A DNA stretch of 40,921 bases from a virus. Made by a program: the position numbers and the translations under genes. Each line of letters starts with the position of its first letter. Position 1 is the first letter of the stretch. The notes beneath the pieces are model-generated. The model was given only the letters and a program-made list of their open reading frames with translations, made no database searches and was not told where the DNA came from. The stretch spans positions 1-40,921 of IMG/VR virus record IMGVR_UViG_3300033553_000829; one strand, given 5' to 3'. Shown in pieces: positions 32,801-40,516 of this stretch.

Positions 32801-33330
32801 TAGTTACCTTTCGGTTTTTTTGGAGCTTTAGTTTGTGCAACTTCTGCATCTGCTTGAGCTTGGGCTGCTTGTGCAGCTTCGGCATCTGCTTGAGCTTGGG
32901 CTGCTTGTGCAGCTTCGGCATCTGCTTGAGCTTGAGCTGCTTGTGCAGCTTCGGCATCTGCTTGAGCTTGAGCTGCTTGTGCAGCTTCGGCATCTGCTTG
33001 AGCTTGGGCTGCTTGTGCAGCTTCGGCATCTGCTTGAGCTTGGGCTGCTTGTGCAGCTTCGGCATCTGCTTGAGCTTGGGCTGCTTGTGCTTGGGTCAAT
33101 TCTTCAGCAGCAAGAAAAACATCGGCAGGGATGTAGCTCAAAAGCACATTTAGATCTATGGCTTTAAAATCTTTATTTTTACGCATCATATGCGCTGTCA
33201 GCTCAGGAACGATGACGATATCCCCATTTTCAAGAATAGGGAATACACGAACCGCAACCAGCTGTTTAAACCGCTGTGGTTCTTGACCCACGTATTTAAG
33301 TGCTTTTAGGTTCGGTGTGTGTATTTTCAT
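32800..33330 (-). CDS. virion protein with Ala/Gln tandem repeats
   Basis: A 176-residue protein. The first 75 residues are a small globular domain (LVAVRVFPILENGDIVIVPE). The rest is seven near-identical 12-residue repeats of the pattern AQAQADAEAAQA, predicted to form a long helix, and a basic tail (KAPKKPKGN). Probably a minor capsid or head-completion protein; identity unknown. The repeat tail may change length by recombination. Confidence 0.6.
   Translation of the reverse strand: MKIHTPNLKALKYVGQEPQRFKQLVAVRVFPILENGDIVIVPELTAHMMRKNKDFKAIDLNVLLSYIPADVFLAAEELTQAQAAQAQADAEAAQAAQAQADAEAAQAAQAQADAEAAQAAQAQADAEAAQAAQAQADAEAAQAAQAQADAEAAQAAQAQADAEVAQTKAPKKPKGN
32837..33088 (-). repeat. 36-bp tandem repeat, 7 units
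   Basis: Seven 36-base units encode 12 residues each. Units differ mainly by TTGGGCT versus TTGAGCT (two adjacent middle units); the outermost unit at 32837 has two more changes. The near identity points to recent expansion or gene conversion. Confidence 0.92.
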
Positions 33331-33686
33331 TAGTACACCACGCTCTGTTTTGATGGTTTAGCATACATAACGGTGACCATAGCGGTACCCGTTGTAGACG
33401 TACCTGTTACCGCTGCGATCACTTTTTTCTCAGTTGATACCACTTCATGTGTGATGGTAGAAGATAATCCCCCTAAAACATTCGCATCTTTGGTCACGAA
33501 TTTGTTAGCAGTGAGTTCACTCCCAACAGTGATCGTTGATGCAGCATCGCTAAACACCTCTAGTACGGTTACATTGACACTCAATACTACCCCGCCCACA
33601 GGTACGCCGCAGATTTCTACAGCTGTATCTGAAAAACGTACTTGCTTGCGGACTACGCCCACTTTATCCATTTCATATTGCAACAT
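33330..33686 (-). CDS. small virion protein, possibly head decoration
   Basis: A 118-residue, beta-rich, Val/Thr-rich protein (VPVGGVVLSVNVTVLEVFSD). Location right behind the major capsid gene suggests capsid decoration or head completion; no motif proves it. AAGGAGT precedes the ATG. Confidence 0.5.
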   Translation of the reverse strand: MLQYEMDKVGVVRKQVRFSDTAVEICGVPVGGVVLSVNVTVLEVFSDAASTITVGSELTANKFVTKDANVLGGLSSTITHEVVSTEKKVIAAVTGTSTTGTAMVTVMYAKPSKQSVVY

Positions 33687-33688
33687 GA

Positions 33689-34816
33689 TTACTCCTTACT
33701 CGCCGGTACGAGGATAACCCCATAGTCTTGGCCATGCCATACCTGCTTTTGCTCCAATGCCGTTTTACCGACAAACTTCGCTTTATCAAACGCCCATGTG
33801 CGGCTGATTGCAACACCCATTTTTTTGCCATAGTCAAACGTATCTTCGCTGTACTCAAAGCCGCTATCCATTGGACAAAGCCCCGCAGTAGCACCGAGGA
33901 AAAGGTTGAGCTCAGTAGTAAGACCTAATGCACCATCATAAGCATCGAGGCCCGTTGCATAGTGGCCATAATCACCCGAATCACTGCACATGATCCCTGC
34001 GTAGTTTTTCGTCCATGTTCCGAAATCAACAAGGATAACGTCATCGAATACACCCAACTGTCCGGTAAACAAATTATTCAATGATTTGTTATGGGTGAAT
34101 TTTTGAGACTCAATCCACAATGGATCATTTTTAAGCTGCTCAGCCGAATACCCTCCGACCGCCATAACAAAAACTTTACGAACATTTGGTACACCCTCGA
34201 TAGCACCTTCGCGCTTGAGCAAATATGGGCGCAAACGTGGAGCGAGAGTTCCATCTACTTTTACCCCGCGAGTCGCAACACGCTTCGCGATACGAATCGT
34301 CTCTGTTGAGAAGATATCCCCGGAAACCATCGAAGCCGTTCCATTTACTATCCCAGCTCCATTCGTCGCATGACAAGGAACGATATTAGTACATCCATGC
34401 GTAAGGCGTGCAGTTACGATTTTATCCGCTTTAGTAGCTCCCCATGTTGCGAGCTGACGCTTAGAATCGCCTTTGAAATTTTGGGCGACACTGGCATTAC
34501 TGATCTGAATCTTTTTAGACTTGACAGAGTTTCCGAAGAGCTCCATATCTACTTTTTGGTGCAGGTACGAGAGGGTGTCTTCGTTGCTGTCCAAATCAGT
34601 ATTACCCTCTACCCCATCACCTTCCAACATCCCGATCATAGACATCATGTGAGAGCCTGCGCTTGACTCAGTTGTGAGTTGTGTTTTAAGGATGTGCTGA
34701 TCGCTAGTCCCCATCAAACTATTCCACATGCTCTCTTCAGCAGCAGCGATAGTAACCTCTTTACCATACGAAATACGGAGTTCATCCGTTGTCAAAAAAT
34801 CTTCGGCACCTGCCAT
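33689..34816 (-). CDS. major capsid protein, N4-gp56 family
   Basis: A 375-residue major head protein. It resembles the N4-gp56/DUF4043 family: an N-terminal MWNSLMG and QLTTESSAGSHMMSMIGMLEG, DLDSNEDTLSYLHQKVDMEL, then a C-terminal beta-rich part with TGQLGVFDDVILVDF and TTELNLFLGATAGLCPM. It follows the scaffold-like gene, as usual. AAAGGGGATACC before the ATG is the strongest form of the late ribosome binding site in this phage. Confidence 0.82.
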   Translation of the reverse strand: MAGAEDFLTTDELRISYGKEVTIAAAEESMWNSLMGTSDQHILKTQLTTESSAGSHMMSMIGMLEGDGVEGNTDLDSNEDTLSYLHQKVDMELFGNSVKSKKIQISNASVAQNFKGDSKRQLATWGATKADKIVTARLTHGCTNIVPCHATNGAGIVNGTASMVSGDIFSTETIRIAKRVATRGVKVDGTLAPRLRPYLLKREGAIEGVPNVRKVFVMAVGGYSAEQLKNDPLWIESQKFTHNKSLNNLFTGQLGVFDDVILVDFGTWTKNYAGIMCSDSGDYGHYATGLDAYDGALGLTTELNLFLGATAGLCPMDSGFEYSEDTFDYGKKMGVAISRTWAFDKAKFVGKTALEQKQVWHGQDYGVILVPASKE

Positions 34817-34830
34817 GGTATCCCCTTTGT

Positions 34831-35022
34831 TTAGTTTCTAAAACCGATTTTTTTCAAAAAATCAGTGTCAGAGAGTGCTTTCATAGCCTCTGTTTGTTTA
34901 GTAAAAAACGCTTGCGCTTTTTCCAACCTCTTTGGATCTTCCACGATTTCTTTTGCACGCATCAGCGTTTCACAATCGCGTTGGATCTCCCATTGATCAT
35001 CTGTGCTATCACCTACTAACAT
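34831..35022 (-). CDS. small protein between scaffold and capsid
   Basis: A 63-residue, charged, helical protein (MLVGDSTDDQWEIQRDCETL). A good ribosome binding site (AAGGGGGATA) and tight spacing on both sides support it. Function unknown; perhaps an assembly helper. Confidence 0.55.
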   Translation of the reverse strand: MLVGDSTDDQWEIQRDCETLMRAKEIVEDPKRLEKAQAFFTKQTEAMKALSDTDFLKKIGFRN

Positions 35023-35043
35023 CCCGTATCCCCCTTTTTTTGA

Positions 35044-35679
35044 TTACCGCAATCCGATTGCTCGGTTGTAGTTTTCATCAATAGCTCCGGCATACGGGTT
35101 GCCTTTTGGTGCTGAGGATGCAGCGTCATTCATGTTTGGGGGGAGGTTAGGCTCTTCTTTTGTTGGGGCTTCGGGGGGATTTTTTTTGTTTTTTTTGCTG
35201 AAAAGCTCATACACTTTTTCCATAAACGGCACGAGATCCAAATCAATAAGATCCTCTTTTTGTCGAGCCGTCATATCATTTTTGTAGAACTCTGTGAGAG
35301 CACTCCAATCGGATTCAGGGTGGGCTTCTAAAAATACCCGTTTCCCATCTTCGATATCGATAGCTTCTTCCTCGTCCGATGCTTCTTTTTTAAGAGCATC
35401 AATTTGCGATTTGAGTTCATCGAGTTTGGTACGATAGAATCCCTCTTTTTTCTCTTCTACGAGAGCCAAGAATGGGCGAAAATCCTCATCGAGACGCATA
35501 TCTCCTTCCTCTTCGGTAAGCATGGAGGGCAGCTGCTCGATAAACTCTGCGTCTAAGGCCGCATCGATATCAGAGAGCTCACCCTCTAGGATTTGGATTT
35601 TTGCTTTTTTGAGGTTGAGCGCATCGCGAGGGTTTGCTTGTGTACTCTCTTGTGGTAGTGGTGTGTTATCCTGTGGCAT
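35044..35679 (-). CDS. capsid scaffolding protein
   Basis: A 211-residue, acidic, helical, proline-tailed protein (LKKAKIQILEGELSDIDAAL, EEKKEGFYRTKLDELKSQID ALKKE, KKNPPEAPTKEEPNLPPN). Composition, size and position right before the capsid gene fit a scaffolding protein. I start it at the ATG at 35679 behind GGGAG, not at the TTG nine codons earlier. First gene of its late unit; the promoter motif ends 45 bases upstream. Confidence 0.7.
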   Translation of the reverse strand: MPQDNTPLPQESTQANPRDALNLKKAKIQILEGELSDIDAALDAEFIEQLPSMLTEEEGDMRLDEDFRPFLALVEEKKEGFYRTKLDELKSQIDALKKEASDEEEAIDIEDGKRVFLEAHPESDWSALTEFYKNDMTARQKEDLIDLDLVPFMEKVYELFSKKNKKNPPEAPTKEEPNLPPNMNDAASSAPKGNPYAGAIDENYNRAIGLR

Positions 35680-35724
35680 AGTGACTCCCGTATTAACATT
35701 TTCCAAATTGTATGGGAGTTAATT

Positions 35725-35742
35725 TTTATAAAATAGGGACGT
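35725..35742 (-). promoter_or_regulatory. late promoter motif, copy 3
   Basis: Minus strand ACGTCCCTATTTTATAAA, 45 bases before the scaffold start. It should drive the capsid-to-29705 unit. Similarity to copy 2 continues to 35755, into the end of the neighbouring gene. Confidence 0.7.
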
Positions 35743-35743
35743 G

Positions 35744-35971
35744 TTAGGATTTTGTGAATATATTTTGCAGTTTAGTTAGTTTTTTGTTTTCTAGTATCAA
35801 TAAATTCTTGATTGCTACTTCTACAATACGGCTCTGGCATATCCCCATTTTTGATGAGCTGTCCTTGACTAATTCAATAACATCCTCCCCGATAGACCAG
35901 TTTGGGCAAGTGATGCGTTTAATCACTTTTAGTTTCACCTTTCGGTAACTTTCTCCTTTGTTTCGTCCCAT
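35744..35971 (-). CDS. small ribbon-helix-helix-like protein
   Basis: A 75-residue, basic protein. SSSKMGICQSRIVEVAIKNLL resembles the helix pair of ribbon-helix-helix DNA-binding proteins, preceded by a basic strand (RKVKLKVIKRITC). It lies directly behind the small terminase gene with AAGGGGAAT before the ATG. It may regulate late genes or aid packaging; unproven. Its 3' end touches the promoter motif. Confidence 0.5.
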   Translation of the reverse strand: MGRNKGESYRKVKLKVIKRITCPNWSIGEDVIELVKDSSSKMGICQSRIVEVAIKNLLILENKKLTKLQNIFTKS

Positions 35972-35972
35972 A

Positions 35973-36560
35973 TTATTCCCCTTTTAGTGGATTGTTTTGA
36001 ATCCCTTTAACCATCTGCAATAGCTCCTCTGTTGACGCATTCGCGACATCCACATCGGTGATCTTGGAAAAATCTCCAAGAAACACCATATCAGGGTTCT
36101 TCCCGAAAATAATCTCCTGCACCGTTTTGATACACTCGATCACAGTGCGCTGATCAGTGATACGGGTACTGACTCCGGCTAGTTTGATCGCGCTTCGCAA
36201 GGCCACGGATGCTTCCTCTTGCAACTCAGTACGCGTCAAAACATCCCGCATCACTTCGCTGGCCACCTTCCCGGCTCGATCTTTATTCAGATGTCCCGTA
36301 TGAGCATCGGCTTCCATAACCTCTCCGATCACTGCGTCCATAGCCCCGCTGCGAACCGCCTTCATCGCCGCCTCATCGATCAATCCGCCGGCGGATCTCT
36401 TCACCCCTTGATACTTGTTTTGTATCCAGCCATTTTTTTCAATCCACCCATACATAATCGAACGTGACACTTTAAATAGAGTTGCCACCTCAGGAGGCGT
36501 ATCATCATGCGTCTCAAAATATATCCCAACCTTTTCGATGAACTCAGGCGCGTATGCCAT
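35973..36560 (-). CDS. terminase small subunit
   Basis: A 195-residue protein with an N-terminal HTH (DTPPEVATLFKVSRSIMYGW IEKNGW), then a helical oligomerisation region and an acidic C-terminus: the plan of small terminases that recognise phage DNA for packaging. It directly precedes, 5' to 3', the scaffold region and directly follows the large subunit gene. It carries palindrome A just behind the HTH (RSAGGL). Confidence 0.75.
   Translation of the reverse strand: MAYAPEFIEKVGIYFETHDDTPPEVATLFKVSRSIMYGWIEKNGWIQNKYQGVKRSAGGLIDEAAMKAVRSGAMDAVIGEVMEADAHTGHLNKDRAGKVASEVMRDVLTRTELQEEASVALRSAIKLAGVSTRITDQRTVIECIKTVQEIIFGKNPDMVFLGDFSKITDVDVANASTEELLQMVKGIQNNPLKGE
36382..36397. repeat. palindromic repeat A copy 7 (one mismatch)
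   Basis: AATCCGCCGGCGGATC inside the small terminase gene, read as RSAGGL after the HTH. Confidence 0.8.
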
Positions 36561-38099
36561 CTAAAACCTCCATTTTCCGCTACTAGGCTTTTTATGCCTA
36601 CTTCTTATTGTCTGTTCTTTTTTAACTGAGCCTATTCGTTTAGGGCGGCAGTGCTCCTCACCGCTGTGTGCTGCATCGATACAGTCATCACGATTGCTCT
36701 CTTTGTTGGGGTCGAACCGTAAATACTCTTTTTTCATCTGATCAATTCCGTTTGCCCCGCGCCGAAACTTGAACCGCCCCGTCTCCAACTCTATAAGCCC
36801 TACAGATATTTTCTGATTCTTTGAGATTTTGTTACTTGGGGTATAGGTGATGATATGATTTTGTATGCGATCTTTGCGCTGCTCTTTGAGCACGGCATTA
36901 CGGCGTAGGATCTCTTTGTTGAGCTGCTGTCTAATGAGCAACCCTCCGCCGCTTGATTCGAGTAGCACCACAGCACTGGGATAGCGCATCATTGCCATGA
37001 TGATATAATCAACGAACTCATCAAGCCCCCATATCCCAAACCAACAATCCATCATCACCTTTAGCTCTATCTCGCTGCTGTCGATGCTGTACCCTATGAC
37101 ATCAATAGCGCGATTGTCCGCTGTTTGCTTTGTAGACATTGCAGGATCTATCTTGATATAGAGATTTTGCTCAGGGATATCAAACTCCCCAATCTCACTA
37201 AACCATGACTCTTGCACATACCCTGACTCATTAGGTTCAGGATCTTGCTGATACTGTGTATTGAACTTCGTTTCCCCCATGGCTCTACGCATTTTATGTA
37301 GCTGTTCAAGATTTTCATGTGCTTCAAACAGAGGCTCCATGGCAGGGCGCACATACTTAAACTTACCAAAATTATAATACGTCGTTGTAGGCTCCAACGC
37401 TTTGAGGGTGAAAAACTCCCAGTCATCCCCTTCTTCGGAATCTCGGATTTTTGCAACCTGATCATTAACATCCAACCGCTGCATAATCAGCCCGATAAAC
37501 CCATGCTCTTTATCTCGGATACGTGTCAAAATCGTCCCCGTATAAAAATCATAGGCTTCATCGTGCTTTGCCTTACTCGATGCGTCGATAGCCTTGAGTG
37601 GATCATCCATCATGATCCCATCATAGTGAGTCCCTGTCATTGCACCTCCGGTAGACGTAGCATACATGCCGCCCTCTAGCGTAGTTTGCCAGTCATCATT
37701 TTTATTTTTGACTTTGGAGAGTTTAGTATCTGAGAAAAGCCCCATGTAGGGTTTGCTCTCTACGATACTGCGAGTTTGGATACTGACCATAGTGGATAGG
37801 TCACCGCCATATGTTGTATAGGCATACTTCTTGCGAGGGTTCTGCCCTAATGCCCATGAGAATCCTTGTCGTACTGTTTCCTCTGTCTTTCCGGTAGAGG
37901 GTGCGATTTGTATCGAGAACCGATTTAGCTCTCCGGCAAACGCCGCCATCATGATCTCAGAGATAAAACCTTGATGCCAGTTTATTTTCAGAGGCCGCTG
38001 ATAGTGGAACTCAAAGACATAGCGCATATAATATTCAAGATTACGACGTGCGAGTTCCTGCTTTATAAGTACCTGTTTGATAATGTCATGCTGACTCAT
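36561..38099 (-). CDS. terminase large subunit
   Basis: A 512-residue packaging motor and nuclease. ATPase half: variant Walker A APSTGKTE (about 67-74) and Walker B GIMMDDPL. Nuclease half: IKIDPAMS, LLESSGGGLL and RDDCIDAAHSG with the metal-binding Asp residues. The frame is open upstream, but the ATG at 38099 (MSQHDIIKQ) overlaps the previous stop as ATGA and gives the usual N-terminus. Followed immediately by the small subunit gene. Confidence 0.92.
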   Translation of the reverse strand: MSQHDIIKQVLIKQELARRNLEYYMRYVFEFHYQRPLKINWHQGFISEIMMAAFAGELNRFSIQIAPSTGKTEETVRQGFSWALGQNPRKKYAYTTYGGDLSTMVSIQTRSIVESKPYMGLFSDTKLSKVKNKNDDWQTTLEGGMYATSTGGAMTGTHYDGIMMDDPLKAIDASSKAKHDEAYDFYTGTILTRIRDKEHGFIGLIMQRLDVNDQVAKIRDSEEGDDWEFFTLKALEPTTTYYNFGKFKYVRPAMEPLFEAHENLEQLHKMRRAMGETKFNTQYQQDPEPNESGYVQESWFSEIGEFDIPEQNLYIKIDPAMSTKQTADNRAIDVIGYSIDSSEIELKVMMDCWFGIWGLDEFVDYIIMAMMRYPSAVVLLESSGGGLLIRQQLNKEILRRNAVLKEQRKDRIQNHIITYTPSNKISKNQKISVGLIELETGRFKFRRGANGIDQMKKEYLRFDPNKESNRDDCIDAAHSGEEHCRPKRIGSVKKEQTIRSRHKKPSSGKWRF

Positions 38100-38785
38100 G
38101 CTGACAAACTTTTCTCTTGAGAGGTAGACGTATTGTTTTGCGGTTGGCGATTTTTCTTCTTCCAATCCAGCGCATTCGCATTCACCTGTTCCCGATTATT
38201 TTTCTGCCACTGACTCATGTACTTTTTCGCAGCCTCTCTCTCTTCTGGGGTTCTATTCTCCCGTCTGATCCGTGCTGCTTTGAGCATCTTCTCTTTGTTA
38301 TTTTTATAGTATTCATTGCAGTATTTTCTCTGCTTTTTCTTGCGCTCCTCGCTCATGGGTTTTAATTCCCCATTTTTCTTATCCTTTACTCGACGCTCCC
38401 TAGCGAGTTTATTACGATGCTCTTGACGCTCTTTTTTGTTCATCCCCTGTAGAGAGGTTTTAGGAATAGCATTCGCTCTGCGTGTGATCTCTTTTTGTAC
38501 GGGGAGGGCTTTGGTTTTTTTTGGTATTGGTTTCTCTATCGTTTTGCTAGGGACAGGGATACGATCCATCAGATTAACTTTGAGAGGAGCTGATGCCCTC
38601 GGATCTTCATGATTTGATAGCGTTGGAACTACATTGCGAAAACTCTCTTTTTTACGGGCCACGAATGGGATATGTTCTTCTTCATCTTTGATCCCGACCC
38701 CATCCTTCCAATCCTTTTCAGACATAGGATTGCCCATTCCTTTCGATGCCAATACATCGAGATAGTTTTTATATCCTTCGTGCAT
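38096..38785 (-). CDS. basic phage protein, unknown
   Basis: A 229-residue, strongly basic protein. The C-terminal half contains two similar helical blocks (RKKKQRKYCNEYYKNNKEKM and KKYMSQWQKNNREQVNANAL), a pattern I associate with DNA-binding parts of phage HNH-type proteins, but no HNH site is visible. The N-terminus is acidic (EKDWKDGVGIKDEEEH). Possibly nucleic-acid binding near the packaging genes. GGGGAGG precedes the ATG. Confidence 0.55.
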   Translation of the reverse strand: MHEGYKNYLDVLASKGMGNPMSEKDWKDGVGIKDEEEHIPFVARKKESFRNVVPTLSNHEDPRASAPLKVNLMDRIPVPSKTIEKPIPKKTKALPVQKEITRRANAIPKTSLQGMNKKERQEHRNKLARERRVKDKKNGELKPMSEERKKKQRKYCNEYYKNNKEKMLKAARIRRENRTPEEREAAKKYMSQWQKNNREQVNANALDWKKKNRQPQNNTSTSQEKSLSA

Positions 38786-39336
38786 TATGCCACCTCCCCA
38801 AGGTTTCGTTCTACTTTATGCTTTAGAGCGCGTAACCGCCCGTTTACTTTAATCCCCATCTCTGAGGCCAACAGTTCCGTGAGATACCCTCCGAACACTG
38901 CCCCCGCTGTTTTATTCACCTCGTCCCCATCGTTACCCTCAGCGGCATATGCATCGATCTGCTCTTTGCGTATCCGTGCGTGCTTATGCAGCACTTCGGG
39001 TAAAAACTCATAGAGAGCAACAACGGTCGATATCGCATCGATTTTGAGTGAGTGCTTTGCATACCGTTCCAGTGCAGAATTCCAAATCGTATTCGCGATC
39101 TTCATCGTCTCTAAAAACTGCTCATGCCGTTTTTTATCGGTCACGCGCGGGGTCATTATCCGACCCCCAAACTTCCCGCGCACCATCACCAGTTCAACCC
39201 CTGAGCGTTTATCGGTAAATTTGGTACACGCATCGATGAGAGTTCGGATAGAGGGAGTGATCTCATCTTCTTGATACTCCGTGAGTAGAGTTCCGATAAA
39301 CCCTGTGAGGATGATTGCTCTTCGTACTTCGGTCAT
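38785..39336 (-). CDS. phage protein, unknown
   Basis: A 183-residue, mostly helical protein (TIWNSALERYAKHSLKIDAI STVVALYEFLPEVLHKHARI). No recognised motif. Stop and start overlap with both neighbours, indicating one operon with the terminase genes. Confidence 0.6.
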   Translation of the reverse strand: MTEVRRAIILTGFIGTLLTEYQEDEITPSIRTLIDACTKFTDKRSGVELVMVRGKFGGRIMTPRVTDKKRHEQFLETMKIANTIWNSALERYAKHSLKIDAISTVVALYEFLPEVLHKHARIRKEQIDAYAAEGNDGDEVNKTAGAVFGGYLTELLASEMGIKVNGRLRALKHKVERNLGEVA

Positions 39337-39650
39337 GATTGATCCTTAATAAAAATATCTTTCCCAAAAACAAACCCACTCCCGCCACACACTGGACATC
39401 CACCACCTTGACATGATGGACAATGTAGGGCTTGAAAGCCTTTAGATTTTAGTTCTTTAAGTACCGATGTAAGCATCGCCTTATCATTTTTTAAATCAAC
39501 GATCACTCTGCCTAATCCCTTGTTCGCTTCATCGGTAATAAACCTATCTCTTTCAATTTGTTCAATGTAGGTTTTTAATACAACTGCCTCATTCTTAAAA
39601 TAATCATCATCTCCAATAGATTCTAATATCTCTTGTATTTGCTGTGTCAT
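39333..39650 (-). CDS. small zinc-knuckle protein
   Basis: A 105-residue protein: a coiled-coil start (about 1-70), then a DnaJ-like zinc motif CPSCQGGGCPVCGGSGFVFG with two CxxC pairs. Such zinc modules occur in small phage proteins without an assigned role. ATGA overlaps at both ends couple it to its neighbours. Confidence 0.6.
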   Translation of the reverse strand: MTQQIQEILESIGDDDYFKNEAVVLKTYIEQIERDRFITDEANKGLGRVIVDLKNDKAMLTSVLKELKSKGFQALHCPSCQGGGCPVCGGSGFVFGKDIFIKDQS

Positions 39651-40507
39651 GATTGCACCTCACTGATCTTATGCACATAAACCATATCATCATCCGTAAA
39701 ATAGGGTTCATACTCCAGCCACATTTCAAGCAGTCCTACAAACCCGAACTGTTCAGGGGTATAAAACCCATTATCAAACAAAGAACAAAAAGCCGGCATA
39801 GTGAGTGCAATTTCAAACACTGCTTCAAACCGCTCATCATTGATAGTAAATTCACCCGACTTATCCCGCTTTCGTGCTGTTCGTATTTTAGTACGATCTA
39901 AGATTTTTTGATGGTGATGGGGGGAAAATGATAGAGCCTCTTCCCCTAAGTATACTTTGCGGAGAAAAGCATCGCGCTCTTCATCGAATTTTTCAGAGGC
40001 GTTATCATTTCCATACGGGCATGGAGTTTGAAATGATTGTGGAGGCAGTGGAATACCATCGAGATATTTAAACTCTCCCTCTTCACATTTACTTAGGAGC
40101 ATCATCGAGATCCCGACAAGATCAGCGGCATCGCGTCGGTTATTCATCCCACGATCTTTGAACTTTTCTACATGATCTTCAAGCATTTCTAAAAGATGCT
40201 CTTTGCTGCAAGTTTCCCAACAGCATCTACCCTTATCAATCACTGCCTCTCTGAATTTTGCTTTTACGATATGAGCAGCTGTATCAATTACCACTTCATC
40301 TTTGAGTAGTTCTTTGTAAATATTGATTTTGTTTATTTGTTGGTTTGGAAATTCCATCACTTTCCCCCTCTTAAAAATACCCAAAATATTCGGTGGATTC
40401 TCCCCATACTTTCGGAACTTACACAGTGCGTAATCGATCAACCCGATCACCAATAACCCAAGCCCTATGACTACGGCTATAATCTTCATATAGTCCATCG
40501 ATTCCAT
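39647..40507 (-). CDS. membrane-anchored phage protein, unknown
   Basis: A 286-residue protein with one N-terminal membrane segment (about 8-26, IIAVVIGLGLLVIGLIDYAL) and a large soluble part (GMNNRRDAADLVGISMMLLS, several Cys near RCCWETCSKEH). An internal ATG (MEFPNQQINK) could give a soluble form without the anchor. AGGAG precedes the first ATG. No family recognised. Confidence 0.55.
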   Translation of the reverse strand: MESMDYMKIIAVVIGLGLLVIGLIDYALCKFRKYGENPPNILGIFKRGKVMEFPNQQINKINIYKELLKDEVVIDTAAHIVKAKFREAVIDKGRCCWETCSKEHLLEMLEDHVEKFKDRGMNNRRDAADLVGISMMLLSKCEEGEFKYLDGIPLPPQSFQTPCPYGNDNASEKFDEERDAFLRKVYLGEEALSFSPHHHQKILDRTKIRTARKRDKSGEFTINDERFEAVFEIALTMPAFCSLFDNGFYTPEQFGFVGLLEMWLEYEPYFTDDDMVYVHKISEVQS

Positions 40508-40516
40508 TGTTATCTC

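Noticed and set aside
39690-39705. AAAATAGGG resembling part of the late-promoter motif
   Set aside because: Only nine bases match, it is inside a gene, and the ACGT half is missing.
40395-40412. ENPPN in the protein at 39647, similar to NPPAD from palindrome A
   Set aside because: The DNA here is not palindromic and matches the repeat poorly.
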